Part shown: positions 6,943 to 14,959 of the stretch, in pieces
How the letters are laid out: every line of letters begins with the position of its first letter
Position numbering within the stretch: the stretch's first letter is position 1
Source of the DNA: an uncultured Actinomycetes bacterium
GTDB taxonomy: Bacteria > Actinomycetota > Acidimicrobiia > IMCC26256 > PALSA-555
Assembly: GCA_903899845.1 (NCBI GenBank)
Contig: CAIUKV010000079.1
Location: 1-52,829, forward strand
Length of the DNA stretch: 52,829 bases
Reading direction: 5' to 3'
Notes under the pieces: model-generated
What the model saw: the letters and a program-made list of their open reading frames with translations, nothing else
Told to the model about the DNA's origin: nothing
The model's database searches: none
Program-made: the position numbers and the translations under genes

Positions 6943-8141
6943 CCCGACCCGAGCACCTGACCGTCATCAGCGGGGTCGGCCAGTCCGACATCGGCCGGCG
7001 GCTGTTCCGCGACCCGCTCGAGCTCACCCTCGACGCCTGCGTGGCCGCGATCGAGGACGCCGGGCTCACCACCCGCGACATCGACGGCATCTCGACCTAC
7101 CCGGGCGCGGCCGGGGAGCCGCCCGGCTTCACCGGTGCCGGGGCGGTCGAGGTGCACGACGCCCTCCGGCTCGAGCTGGGCTGGTGGAGCGGCGGCCTCG
7201 AGCGCCCCGGGCAGCTCGGCGCGGTGATCGACGCCTGCCTGGCCGTGGCCTTCGGCCTCGCCCGGCACGTCCTGTGCTTCCGGTCGGTCTGGGAGGGCAG
7301 TGCCCAGGGGTCGGGCGGACGGGCCGCGGTCATGCCCGGTGGCTCGAGCGGCCGCAGCGCCCCGCGCGCCTCGGGCTTCATGGAGTGGGTGCTGCCCTAC
7401 GGCGCCCCGTCGGCCGCACCCTGGATCGCGATGATGGCGCAGCGCCACTTCCACGAGTTCGGCACCACGCCCGAGCAGCTGGGCCAGATCGCGGTGAACG
7501 CGCGCCGCAACGCCGCGTTGAACCCGAAGGCGATCTACACCGATCCGATGAGCCTCGACGACTACCTCGCGTCGCGGGTCATCGCCACCCCGCTGCGGCT
7601 GTTCGACTGCGACGTCCCGTGCGACGGCGGCACCGCGATGATCGTGTCGCACGTCGACACCGTGCCCGACCTGCGCAAGCCCCCGATCCGGGTCGAGGCG
7701 GTCGGGACCGCGCTGCGGGGCCGGCCGTCGTGGGACCAGTTCGACGACCTCACCACGATGGCCCTGCGCGACGCCGCCGCCCAGATGTGGTCCCGCACCG
7801 ATCTCGGGCCCGCCGACGTGCAGGTGGCCGAGCTCTACGACGGGTTCAGCTTCATCACGATGGCCTGGCTCGAGGCGCTCGGGTTCTGCGGCAAGGGGGA
7901 GGCGGGACCGTTCGTCGAGGGCGGGCACAACATCGCCCGCGACGGCGTGCTCCCGCTGAACACCCACGGCGGGCAGCTGTCGGCCGGGCGGCTCCACGGG
8001 TTCGGCTTTCTCCACGAGGCCTGCGTGCAGCTGTGGGGCGAGGCCGGGGACCGGCAGGTGCCGGGGACGCCCGAGGTCGGCGTGGCCGGCGCCGGCGGCG
8101 GCCCGCTGGCGGGCTCGCTGCTGCTCACCCGCTCGCGCTGA
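6939..8141 (+). CDS. SCP-x/Ltp2-like thiolase or aldolase
   Basis: Thiolase-superfamily protein of 400 residues of the lipid-transfer (SCP-x, Ltp2) branch. It starts VISGVGQSDIGRR, has EDAGL..DIDGISTYPG near 45-70, an AELYDGFSFITMAWLEALGFC segment and the C-terminal NTHGGQLSAGRLHGFGFLHEA. The canonical thiolase nucleophile motif (CSSG-like) is not evident, which fits the retro-aldolase members that act with a DUF35 subunit. It is last in the operon, with a GTGA overlap on DUF35. Role: carbon-carbon bond cleavage of a CoA ester, substrate unknown. A plain acetyl-CoA acetyltransferase is less likely. Confidence 0.82.
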   Translation: MTRPEHLTVISGVGQSDIGRRLFRDPLELTLDACVAAIEDAGLTTRDIDGISTYPGAAGEPPGFTGAGAVEVHDALRLELGWWSGGLERPGQLGAVIDACLAVAFGLARHVLCFRSVWEGSAQGSGGRAAVMPGGSSGRSAPRASGFMEWVLPYGAPSAAPWIAMMAQRHFHEFGTTPEQLGQIAVNARRNAALNPKAIYTDPMSLDDYLASRVIATPLRLFDCDVPCDGGTAMIVSHVDTVPDLRKPPIRVEAVGTALRGRPSWDQFDDLTTMALRDAAAQMWSRTDLGPADVQVAELYDGFSFITMAWLEALGFCGKGEAGPFVEGGHNIARDGVLPLNTHGGQLSAGRLHGFGFLHEACVQLWGEAGDRQVPGTPEVGVAGAGGGPLAGSLLLTRSR

Positions 8142-8142
8142 C

Positions 8143-8156
8143 GTCGCCCGGGCGAC
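8143..8156. other. 14-bp perfect palindrome between convergent genes
   Basis: GTCGCCCGGGCGAC is a perfect dyad directly after the thiolase stop and before the end of the opposing acyl-CoA dehydrogenase. It could be a hairpin that ends both transcripts, but there is no T run and the loop would have to open the centre. Confidence 0.35.
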
Positions 8157-8183
8157 CGGCGGCGGCCGCGACGTGCGCCGGGG

Positions 8184-9281
8184 TCAGTCGAGCGCGATCG
8201 CGGCGAGCTCCTCCAGGTGCTCGGCCGCGCCGCCGCCGAGGCCCTGGAGCGTCATGAGCCGCTTGTAGAACAGGTGGGCGTCGTGCTCCCAGGTGTAGCC
8301 GACGCCCCCGTGCACCTGCACCACGTCGGCACCGACCCGGTAGAGCCCGTCGGCGGCGAACGCGATGGCCATCGTCGCGGCGCGGTGCCCCTCGGCACGG
8401 TCGGCGGCGTCGAGCGCCCAGCACGCGTAGTACGACGCGGCGCGGGCGAGCTCGACGTTGCGCAGCATGTCGGCGCAGAGGTGCTGGACGGCCTGGAACG
8501 ATCCGATCGGCGCCCCGAACTGCCGCCGGTCGCGGGCGTAGTCCACCGCCATGGTCATGGCGGCCTCGGCGGCGCCCACGCCGTCGACCACCCATGCGGT
8601 GTGGAGCCGGTCGACGGTCACCGCGACTGCGGCGGTGGCGTCACCCGACCCGATGCGACGGGCGGGGGCGTCGGCGAGGGTGAGGGTGCCGGCCCGACGG
8701 GTGCCGTCGACGAGCGCAGTGGGCACCACGGTCGCGGCGGCCGGGTCCACGGCGAAGACCCCGAGGCCGTCGGCGGTCGCGGCCACCACGAGCACGACGG
8801 TGGCCGCGGGGAGGTCGGGGACGTGGACCTTCGTCCCGGTGAGGGCCCAGCCCGTCCCCGCGGGGGACGCGACGGTGGTGGCCCCCCGCCAGTCGCTGCG
8901 GCGGCCGGGCTCGGCGAGGGCGACGGTGCCGATCGCGGTGCCGGCGGCGAGGTCGGGGAGGAGGGGGTCGGCGGGATCGAGGTCGGCGACGAGCCCGGCC
9001 GCCCCCACCGCGGAGGCCACCACCGGTCCGGGGTGGGCGACCCGCCCCAGCTCCTCGCAGACGACCGCGGCGTCGACCATCCCGCCGCCCGTCCCTCCGG
9101 CGGCGGCGGGGACGAGGAGGCCGGGGACGCCGAGGTCGGCCAGGCCCTGCCACACGGGGTCGGTGGTGCCCCGGGGGTCGTCCCACACGGTGCGCGCGAA
9201 CCCGAGGGGGGCGCGTGCCTCGAGGAACCTCCGGACCGAGGTCCGCAGCGCCTCCTGCTCGTCGTCGAACTCGAAGTTCAC
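8184..9281 (-). CDS. Acyl-CoA dehydrogenase (short, ChsE-like pair member)
   Basis: Flavin acyl-CoA dehydrogenase of 365 residues. N-terminal helices (FEFDDEQEALRTSVRRFLEAR), a mid beta domain, and a C-terminal helical domain with DYARDRRQFGAPIGSFQAVQHLCADM and QVHGGVGYTWEHDAHLFYKRL are visible. The N-terminal half is alanine/glycine-rich and diverged, as in the non-identical subunits of alpha2beta2 dehydrogenases (FadE/ChsE types). The divergent neighbour is a likely partner. The GTG start has a TACGTT hexamer 8 nt upstream and no Shine-Dalgarno, so the transcript may be leaderless. Confidence 0.85.
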   Translation of the reverse strand: MNFEFDDEQEALRTSVRRFLEARAPLGFARTVWDDPRGTTDPVWQGLADLGVPGLLVPAAAGGTGGGMVDAAVVCEELGRVAHPGPVVASAVGAAGLVADLDPADPLLPDLAAGTAIGTVALAEPGRRSDWRGATTVASPAGTGWALTGTKVHVPDLPAATVVLVVAATADGLGVFAVDPAAATVVPTALVDGTRRAGTLTLADAPARRIGSGDATAAVAVTVDRLHTAWVVDGVGAAEAAMTMAVDYARDRRQFGAPIGSFQAVQHLCADMLRNVELARAASYYACWALDAADRAEGHRAATMAIAFAADGLYRVGADVVQVHGGVGYTWEHDAHLFYKRLMTLQGLGGGAAEHLEELAAIALD

Positions 9282-9289
9282 GGGTGCGC

Positions 9290-9295
9290 AACGTA
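9290..9295 (-). promoter_or_regulatory. -10 hexamer TACGTT, likely leaderless
   Basis: Minus-strand TACGTT ending 8 nt before the GTG of the left acyl-CoA dehydrogenase gene. It lies 14 bp from the opposing -10, so the two promoters must overlap. Confidence 0.5.
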
Positions 9296-9309
9296 GTCCG
9301 TGACGCGGG

Positions 9310-9315
9310 TAGGTT
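9310..9315 (+). promoter_or_regulatory. -10 hexamer TAGGTT, likely leaderless
   Basis: TAGGTT ends 7 nt before the GTG of the right acyl-CoA dehydrogenase gene; no ribosome site fits in the gap. Confidence 0.55.
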
Positions 9316-9322
9316 GCAGGTC

Positions 9323-10516
9323 GTGAAGCTCAAGTACAGCGAGTCCGAAGAGGCGTTCCGGGCTGACCTCGTGGCCTGGCTCGACGCCAACGCCCCGGCC
9401 AAGGAGCTGCTGGCGATCCCGCGGCTCTCGAGCGCGCACCTGCCCGACTGGGCTCGGGAGTGGCAGCGCACCCTGTTCGACAACGGGTGGCTCGTTCCCG
9501 GCTGGCCGCCGGAGCTCGGTGGTCGCAACGCCAGCGCGACCGAGCAGATGATCTACTTCGAGGAGATGAAGAAGCGCGAGATCCCGCGCAGCTACAACCC
9601 GCAGGGACTCGGCATCATCGCCCCCTCGCTGCTCGACTACGGCACCGAGGAGCAGAAGGAGCGGTGGCTGCTCCCGACCCTCAAGGCCGAGATCTCCTGG
9701 TCGCTCGGGATGAGCGAGCCTGGCGCCGGGAGCGACCTCGCGTCGCTCAAGACCAAGGCCGTCCTCGACGGGGACCACTTCGTCGTGAACGGTCAGAAGG
9801 TCTGGACGTCGGGCGCGCACCACTCCGACTGGAACATGTGCTTCGTCCGCACCGATCCCGACGCGCCGAAGCACAAGGGGATCAGCGTCCTCATCATCGA
9901 CATGCAGTCCCCCGGGGTGGAGCCGCGGCCCTTCCCCGAGCTCACCGACCCGGACTACACCGACTTCAACGAGGTCTTCCTCACCGACGTGATGGTCCCG
10001 AAGGCGAACCTGCTCGGTGAGATGAACCAGGGCTGGGCCCTCGCCGGCGGCTCGCTCGCCCACGAGCGGGCGATGCTGTGGATCGACTACGCCTACGACA
10101 GCGCGCAGGGGATCGAGCACCTCATCTCCCTCGGCAACCAGATCGGGCCCAACGGCACGCCGCTGCGCGACGACCCGAAGTTCCGCGCCGACGTCGCGTC
10201 GTTGTACGTGGACTCGCAGGGTCTCATGCTGATGGGCTACCGGGGCTTCTCGAAGTTCCTCAAGGGGCGCTCGGCGCCCGAGCACTCGCTCCTCAAGCTC
10301 TTCGGCGGCGAGACCGTGCAGCGGATCATGCTCACGGGCACCGAGGCCCAGGGCGTCGCGTCGCTCGACGACGCCGCCGCGGGCCCGAAGGTCCACCGGA
10401 CCGGCTCGTGGGCCACGTCGTACCTGCGGTCCTTCGGCGGGACGATCCCGGGCGGCACCAGCGAGATCCAGCGCAACATCATCGCCGAGCGGGTGCTCGG
10501 CCTCCCGCGCGGCTGA
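9323..10516 (+). CDS. Acyl-CoA dehydrogenase
   Basis: Protein of 397 residues, full family length. It shows the FAD/substrate motifs WSLGMSEPGAGSDLASLKTKA and VVNGQKVWTSGAHHSDWNMCFVRTDPDAPKHKGISVLIIDM, and the C-terminal GGTIPGGTSEIQRNIIAERVLGLPRG. This is the FadE type common in actinobacterial steroid and branched-acid degradation. The GTG start begins VKLKYSESEEAFR; the frame is open further upstream but that would cross the divergent promoter. It probably oxidises the same acyl-CoA class as, or forms a complex with, its divergent neighbour. Confidence 0.9.
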   Translation: MKLKYSESEEAFRADLVAWLDANAPAKELLAIPRLSSAHLPDWAREWQRTLFDNGWLVPGWPPELGGRNASATEQMIYFEEMKKREIPRSYNPQGLGIIAPSLLDYGTEEQKERWLLPTLKAEISWSLGMSEPGAGSDLASLKTKAVLDGDHFVVNGQKVWTSGAHHSDWNMCFVRTDPDAPKHKGISVLIIDMQSPGVEPRPFPELTDPDYTDFNEVFLTDVMVPKANLLGEMNQGWALAGGSLAHERAMLWIDYAYDSAQGIEHLISLGNQIGPNGTPLRDDPKFRADVASLYVDSQGLMLMGYRGFSKFLKGRSAPEHSLLKLFGGETVQRIMLTGTEAQGVASLDDAAAGPKVHRTGSWATSYLRSFGGTIPGGTSEIQRNIIAERVLGLPRG

Positions 10517-10547
10517 CCCCCGGTTCGCGTGCGCGGCTGACCCCCGG
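10507..10547. repeat. 17-bp direct repeat at the end of the dehydrogenase gene
   Basis: GCGCGGCTGACCCCCGG occurs at 10507-10523 (containing the last codons and TGA of the acyl-CoA dehydrogenase gene) and again at 10531-10547. The spacer is 7 bp. It looks like a local duplication of the gene end. Confidence 0.9.
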
Positions 10548-10579
10548 GGCGCGGGCGCAGCCGGCGAGGGGATCGGGCC

Positions 10580-11500
10580 TCAGGCGGGGGTGACGAAGGG
10601 GGCCACGGCCCCGCCGCCCGCAGCCTTGGCCGCGTACATCGCGCGGTCGGCGTGGGCGAGGAGCCGATCGGCGCCGATGTCGGCGTCGCCGACCGCGACC
10701 CCCACGCTCGCCGCCACCTCGACCCGTCGCTCGTCGAACTCGAACGGCGGGGCGAGGGCGCCGAGGACCCGCTCGGCGATGGCGAGGGCCGCCTCCATCG
10801 ACGGCACCGCGTCCGACATCACCACGAACTCGTCGCCGCCGAGGCGGGCGAGGGTGTCCTCGGGGCGGAGCAGGCCCCGCAGCCGGGTCGCGACCAGCTG
10901 CAGCACCCGGTCGCCGGCCGGGTGGCCGAACCGGTCGTTGACCAGCTTGAAGGCGTCGAGGTCGAGGTAGATCACGGCGACGAGGTCGCCCGAGCGCCGG
11001 GTGCGGGCGAGCGCGTGCTGCATGCGGTCGCGCAGCAGGGTGCGGTTGGCCAGCCCGGTGAGCGGGTCGTGGAAGGCCAGGTGGCTGATCATGCGCTCGA
11101 CGTGGCGGCGGCCGGTGACGTCGCGCTCGATCCATCCGATCGCCACGACCGTGCCGTCGGGGTCGGTGATGGCCGACGCGCTGACGGAGACGTCCACCAC
11201 CCGCCCGTCGCGGTCGATCCGGCGGAGGTCGAAGGGATCGCACCGCGCGCCGCGCCCGAGGAGGGACAGCACCTCGGTGAGCTCGGCGGCGTCCTCGGCG
11301 GCGGTGACCTCGGTCAGGGGACGGCCGAGCATCTCGCCGGCGGTGTGCCCGTAGAGCCGGGTGGCCCCGGGGTTCCACGCCGTCACGACCGCGTCGGGGG
11401 TGGTGAGGATGATGGCGTCCTCGGCCGCGTCGACGAGCGACCGCAGGAGGCGGTCCGGCCCGGGTCGGTCGGGGTGGGGGGGATCGGTCGGCGTGGTCAC
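10580..11500 (-). CDS. PAS-GGDEF diguanylate cyclase
   Basis: Cytoplasmic signalling protein of 306 residues. A PAS sensor domain (about 18-130, with AILTTPDAVVTAWNPGATRLYGH-like core and the PAC end VAIGWIERDVTGRR) is followed by a GGDEF domain (about 140-300) with FHDPLTGLANR and the intact active site LARLGGDEF. A product-inhibition site RPED lies five residues before GGDEF, as in feedback-controlled cyclases. It makes c-di-GMP from two GTP. No membrane segment. GTG start preceded by GGAG. No EAL domain. The upstream open frame is proline-rich and falls in a repeat region, so I exclude it. Confidence 0.88.
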   Translation of the reverse strand: MTTPTDPPHPDRPGPDRLLRSLVDAAEDAIILTTPDAVVTAWNPGATRLYGHTAGEMLGRPLTEVTAAEDAAELTEVLSLLGRGARCDPFDLRRIDRDGRVVDVSVSASAITDPDGTVVAIGWIERDVTGRRHVERMISHLAFHDPLTGLANRTLLRDRMQHALARTRRSGDLVAVIYLDLDAFKLVNDRFGHPAGDRVLQLVATRLRGLLRPEDTLARLGGDEFVVMSDAVPSMEAALAIAERVLGALAPPFEFDERRVEVAASVGVAVGDADIGADRLLAHADRAMYAAKAAGGGAVAPFVTPA

Positions 11501-11540
11501 CGGGCTCCAGTCTCCCCGGTGACCGGGGACCGGTGGGGGA

Positions 11541-11580
11541 CGGGTCGGTGGCGGGTCGGTGGCGGGTCGGTGGCGGGTCC
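11541..11580. repeat. 11-bp tandem repeat (CGGGTCGGTGG)
   Basis: Three perfect copies and a partial fourth in the gap between the diguanylate cyclase and cupin genes. Not coding. It ends four bases before the cupin stop codon. Confidence 0.9.
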
Positions 11581-11583
11581 GGG

Positions 11584-12135
11584 TCAGTCCTGGTTGGCCG
11601 CGAAGGTGGGGCTGATGCGGTCGGCCGCCCACTCGTCCCGCCGGGCCTCGCTGGTGGCGGCCATCGCCTCCCAGCGGGACTCGGGCACGTCGGCGATCTG
11701 CATGTCGAAGCGGTCGCAGTCCTTGCGGATCTCGAGGATCTCGACCCCGTCGGGCCCCGGGGTGTAGCCGTAGGGCGCGTCGGCGGGGATGAAGAAGCTG
11801 TCACCCGGGCGCAGCACCTGGTTGCCCATGTGGGCCTCCCCCGAGATCACGTAGTACATGCAGTCGACGTCGTGCGAGTGCCGGGGCAGCGGGAACTCGG
11901 ACTTGAACCAGCAGTGGACCAGGCTGAAGCCGCCCGACTCCGGGGTGCTGCGGTTCAGCACCTTCACCACGGCGCCGTCGCCGGACCCGGTGCCCACGAG
12001 CTTGCCGAGGCCGGCCCGGGCCGCGTCCGACATGGTGGGGGCGTCCATGAAGTCGGTCGCGTGCAGGTCGACCGACTCGGTGGCCCGGAAGATCTTGACG
12101 CCCTTGCGGGCCTTGGCGGGGTTCGACTCGTCCAT
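11584..12135 (-). CDS. Cupin-domain protein with altered metal site
   Basis: Protein of 183 residues with one cupin barrel (about 65-140). Motif 1 reads HSHDVDCMYYVISGEAHMG: His86 and His88 are present, but the usual metal-binding Glu position is Cys/Met, with Asp91 nearby. Motif 2 PGDSFFIPADAPYGY lacks the usual His. It may bind metal differently or act as a binding protein. It follows the cyclase-like hydrolase in the same direction and probably shares its operon. The ATG has a clear GGAGG about 7 nt upstream. No specific reaction can be assigned. Confidence 0.75.
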   Translation of the reverse strand: MDESNPAKARKGVKIFRATESVDLHATDFMDAPTMSDAARAGLGKLVGTGSGDGAVVKVLNRSTPESGGFSLVHCWFKSEFPLPRHSHDVDCMYYVISGEAHMGNQVLRPGDSFFIPADAPYGYTPGPDGVEILEIRKDCDRFDMQIADVPESRWEAMAATSEARRDEWAADRISPTFAANQD

Positions 12136-12163
12136 GGGTTCCTCCCGGGGTTCGGTCGGGCTC

Positions 12164-12191
12164 GGGCGGGGCGGGGCGGGGCGGGGCGGGG
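12164..12191. repeat. GGGGC tandem repeat, G-run cluster
   Basis: Six runs of three to five G separated by single C, in the gap between two same-direction genes. The G-rich strand is the template for these genes. It could form a G-quadruplex; its role is unknown. Confidence 0.85.
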
Positions 12192-12192
12192 G

Positions 12193-13101
12193 TCAGGCGA
12201 TGGCGATCGGGTTGACCGGGCTCCCGGTCCCGCCGGTCACGAGCAGGGGGGCGACGACGAGCAGGCACTCGGTGACGCCGTCACGGGTGAGCGGGGTCAG
12301 CACGAGGTGCTCGAGCAGGGTGACGCCGCGGTGCACGAGCAGGGCGATGTGCAGCGACAGGAACTCGCCGTCGAAGGGGATCACCTCGACCGCCGAGTTG
12401 TCGCACCCCACCGCGGCGAGGTCGTGGTCGGCGATGTAGTCGACCGTGCTCGCGCCGAGGCCGGGCTGGAGGATCGGGGGCGGCTCGAACCGGGCCGTGT
12501 GGTCGGCGAACTGGTCGAGCCAGCCGGTGCGCACGAGCAGGATGTCGCCGGGGCCGAGGTCGGTCCCGGCCGCGGCCCGGGTCGCCTCGAGGTCGTCGGC
12601 GGTCACGTTGTACCCGGGCTCGAGCCAGTCGACCCCGTGGTGGCCGGCGACGTCGAGCACCACGGCCCGCCCCGCGAACCCGCCGGTCTTCTCGATCCCG
12701 CACGCCGGGGCGCCGTTGTGGGACGCGAACTCGTGGGCGGACCGGCCGTTGTAGAGCTGCTCGTCGGCGTACACGTGGCACAGCGCGTCCATGTGGGTGC
12801 CGTTGTGCGCAGCGATGACGAGCACGTCCTCGTTGGACCCGACGCCGGGCCGGCAGCCGTAGACCGCGTTCATGCCGTCGTCGGTCTGGCTGGTGAGGGT
12901 GAGGCGCTGGGGCGCCCCCCGGTAGGGGAGGACCGGCGTGCCGTGCCGGGCGACCGGGAGGCCGAGGTTGTAGACCTTCCCGGTCCGGCACGTCTGCGTG
13001 GCGGTGCGGACACGGTCGGGGGTGATGAGGTTGAGCGCGCCGCGCTCGTCGTCGTCACCCCAACGGCCCCAGTTGCCCGGGCGGGCGTCGGTGCTGGTCA
13101 T
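12193..13101 (-). CDS. Cyclase family metal hydrolase (kynurenine formamidase-like)
   Basis: Protein of 302 residues of the Cyclase family (PF04199), which hydrolyses amides or lactones with zinc or manganese. The signature HNGTHMDAL (HxGTHxD) is present, as are GDILLVRTGW and a conserved AVGCDNSAVEV segment. The N-terminus NWGRWGDDDERGALNLITPDRV is typical of the larger actinobacterial subgroup rather than KynB itself. The ATG is preceded by AGGGAGGA. It lies between an amidohydrolase and a cupin gene, all in one direction, so the three probably act on one substrate. Confidence 0.85.
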   Translation of the reverse strand: MTSTDARPGNWGRWGDDDERGALNLITPDRVRTATQTCRTGKVYNLGLPVARHGTPVLPYRGAPQRLTLTSQTDDGMNAVYGCRPGVGSNEDVLVIAAHNGTHMDALCHVYADEQLYNGRSAHEFASHNGAPACGIEKTGGFAGRAVVLDVAGHHGVDWLEPGYNVTADDLEATRAAAGTDLGPGDILLVRTGWLDQFADHTARFEPPPILQPGLGASTVDYIADHDLAAVGCDNSAVEVIPFDGEFLSLHIALLVHRGVTLLEHLVLTPLTRDGVTECLLVVAPLLVTGGTGSPVNPIAIA

Positions 13102-13138
13102 CGGGCGGTCCTCCCTGGCCGGCGGTGCGGAAGTAGGT

Positions 13139-14806
13139 CTACGCCGGCGCACCCGAGCGGAGCACGGTGCCGGGCTTGGTCGCGAGGGCCTCGGGGTCGG
13201 GGGTGCCGTCGACCCGGATCGGCGTGCCGTTGACCACGACGTGGCGCATGCCCGAGGGCGCGTCGGCGACCAGGCGGGCGCCGTCGGCCGGGAAGTCCTG
13301 GACCCGCCGCACCGGCCCGGGGCCGACCGTGGCCGGGTCGAACACGGCGAGGTCGGCGTGGGCGCCCTCGGCGACCACGCCCCGGCCCGCGAACCCGTAG
13401 ATCCCGGCCGGCTCCCCGGTGAGCTTGTGCACCGCCCGCTCGAGCGTGAGCACCTCGCGCTCGCGCACCCAGTTGCCCAGCAGGTCCGTGGGCAGGCAGG
13501 CGTCGCACAGCTGCCCGACGTGGGCCCCGGCGTCGGAGAGACCGAGCACGAGGCCGTCCTGGCGGAGCAGGTCGGCGATCACGGTCTCGTCGTCGTTGGC
13601 GATGGTGTCGCGGAAGCGGGGCTCGAGGTCGTCGGCGAGGGCGACGTCGAGCATCGCGTCGAGGGGAGCGAGCCCCCGCTCGGCGGCGATCTCGGCGACG
13701 GTGCGCCCGTTGACCTGCGGGTCGCGGGAGTCGTCGACCGTCATCGTCGCCCAGTTGGGCATGAACGTGCCGGCGGCCAGCTCCTCGGTGGCCCGGCGCC
13801 GCCATTCGGGGTCGCGGTAGGCGGCGATCCGCTCCTCCATCGGGCGGTCCATGAGGGCGGCCCACATGGCGCGGGTGTTGAACGTGAACGGGTCGCGCAG
13901 GTTCATCTGGAAGGTCAGCGGCCGGCAGGTCACCTGCGGGTAGACCTCGGCGCCGTCGGCCTGCTGCTCGGCGGTGAACGCGGCCATGTCCTGGGCGAAC
14001 GTGGTGCCCCGGCGCGTGAGCAGCGCGGTCCAGGTGAACGGGCGGCCGATCCGCTTCTGGAGCGCGTAGACCTCGGGGTGCTTCACCCGCTCGCCCGGGG
14101 TGAAGGCCCCCACGCCCCGGCCCAGCTCGCGCAGCGGGGTGACCAGCGCCTCCATCTCGTGGATGTCGGCGAGGCGCGAGGGCACCGGGCGTCCGCCCTC
14201 GCCGTTGTGGGTCGGGGCCGAGGTGGTGGCGAAGCCGACGGCACCGGCGAGCAGCGCCTCCCAGACGACCGCGGCCATGGCGTCGAGCTCCGCCTCGGTG
14301 GCCTCGCGCTCGTAGCCCTCGTCGCCCATCACGAACAGCCGCAGCGCGGTGTGGCCGACGTAGGCGCCGAAGTTGAGCGCGCTGCCGTGGCGGGCGACCG
14401 AGTCGAGGTACTCGGGGAAGGTCTCGAAGTCCCACGGGATCCCGGCCTGGAGGGTGGCGAGGTTCATGTCCTCGACGTGCTGGAGCGTCCGGCCGATCAG
14501 CTCGCGGTGCTCGGGTCGGCACGGCGCGATGGTGAACCCGCAGTTGCCCGCGACCACGCTGGTGACCCCGTGCCACGACGACGGGGTGAGCGCAGGGTCC
14601 CAGAACACCTGGGCGTCGTAGTGGGTGTGGATGTCGATGAAGCCGGGGGCGACCACGTGCCCGTCGGCCTCGAGCACCCGAGCGCCCTCGAGCCCCTCGC
14701 CGATCTCGACGATGCGGCCGTCGCGCACCGCGACGTCGGCCCGGTAGCCCGGGGCGCCGGTGCCGTCGACGACGGTGCCTCCACGGATGACGAGATCGGC
14801 GGCCAT
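13139..14806 (-). CDS. N-acyl-D-amino-acid deacylase-like amidohydrolase
   Basis: Amidohydrolase-superfamily protein of 555 residues. It has the metal motif GFIDIHTHYDAQ (first two metal histidines), the segment VVAGNCGFTIAPCRPEHRE characteristic of D-aminoacylases, and a late catalytic Asp in GLSDAGAHVGQ. The C-terminal DLAVFDPATVGPGPVRRVQDFPADGARLVADAPSGMRHVVVNG is also typical. It probably removes an acyl group from an N-acyl D-amino acid or related amide; exact substrate unknown. The ATG has GGAGGA upstream. First gene of the operon with the cyclase-like hydrolase and cupin. Confidence 0.88.
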   Translation of the reverse strand: MAADLVIRGGTVVDGTGAPGYRADVAVRDGRIVEIGEGLEGARVLEADGHVVAPGFIDIHTHYDAQVFWDPALTPSSWHGVTSVVAGNCGFTIAPCRPEHRELIGRTLQHVEDMNLATLQAGIPWDFETFPEYLDSVARHGSALNFGAYVGHTALRLFVMGDEGYEREATEAELDAMAAVVWEALLAGAVGFATTSAPTHNGEGGRPVPSRLADIHEMEALVTPLRELGRGVGAFTPGERVKHPEVYALQKRIGRPFTWTALLTRRGTTFAQDMAAFTAEQQADGAEVYPQVTCRPLTFQMNLRDPFTFNTRAMWAALMDRPMEERIAAYRDPEWRRRATEELAAGTFMPNWATMTVDDSRDPQVNGRTVAEIAAERGLAPLDAMLDVALADDLEPRFRDTIANDDETVIADLLRQDGLVLGLSDAGAHVGQLCDACLPTDLLGNWVREREVLTLERAVHKLTGEPAGIYGFAGRGVVAEGAHADLAVFDPATVGPGPVRRVQDFPADGARLVADAPSGMRHVVVNGTPIRVDGTPDPEALATKPGTVLRSGAPA

Positions 14807-14846
14807 GCTCGTGGGTCCTCCTGGGACTCGGGGTCGGTCCCCCATG

Positions 14847-14873
14847 CTGGCACCCCGGCGCCCCGGGGGCCAG
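14847..14873. other. Imperfect inverted repeat in a divergent intergenic region
   Basis: CTGGC at 14847-14851 and GCCAG at 14869-14873 flank a further CCCCGG/CCCGGG pairing. It sits between the amidohydrolase and the alcohol dehydrogenase genes and may be an operator or chance in GC-rich DNA. Confidence 0.25.
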
Positions 14874-14924
14874 AACCGCGCCCGATCCCGGACGCGCGAC
14901 CGGGCGACCGGCCCGGCTCCCGTT

Positions 14925-14955
14925 TGACCGGTCCCGCCGTGCCTGGCCACACTCG
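14925..14955 (+). promoter_or_regulatory. Putative promoter of the alcohol dehydrogenase operon
   Basis: TTTGACC gives a near-consensus -35, followed about 18 nt later by CACACT, which ends 6 nt before the ATG. The -10 match is weak but its distance to the start codon fits the leaderless pattern. Confidence 0.35.
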
Positions 14956-14959
14956 GGGC

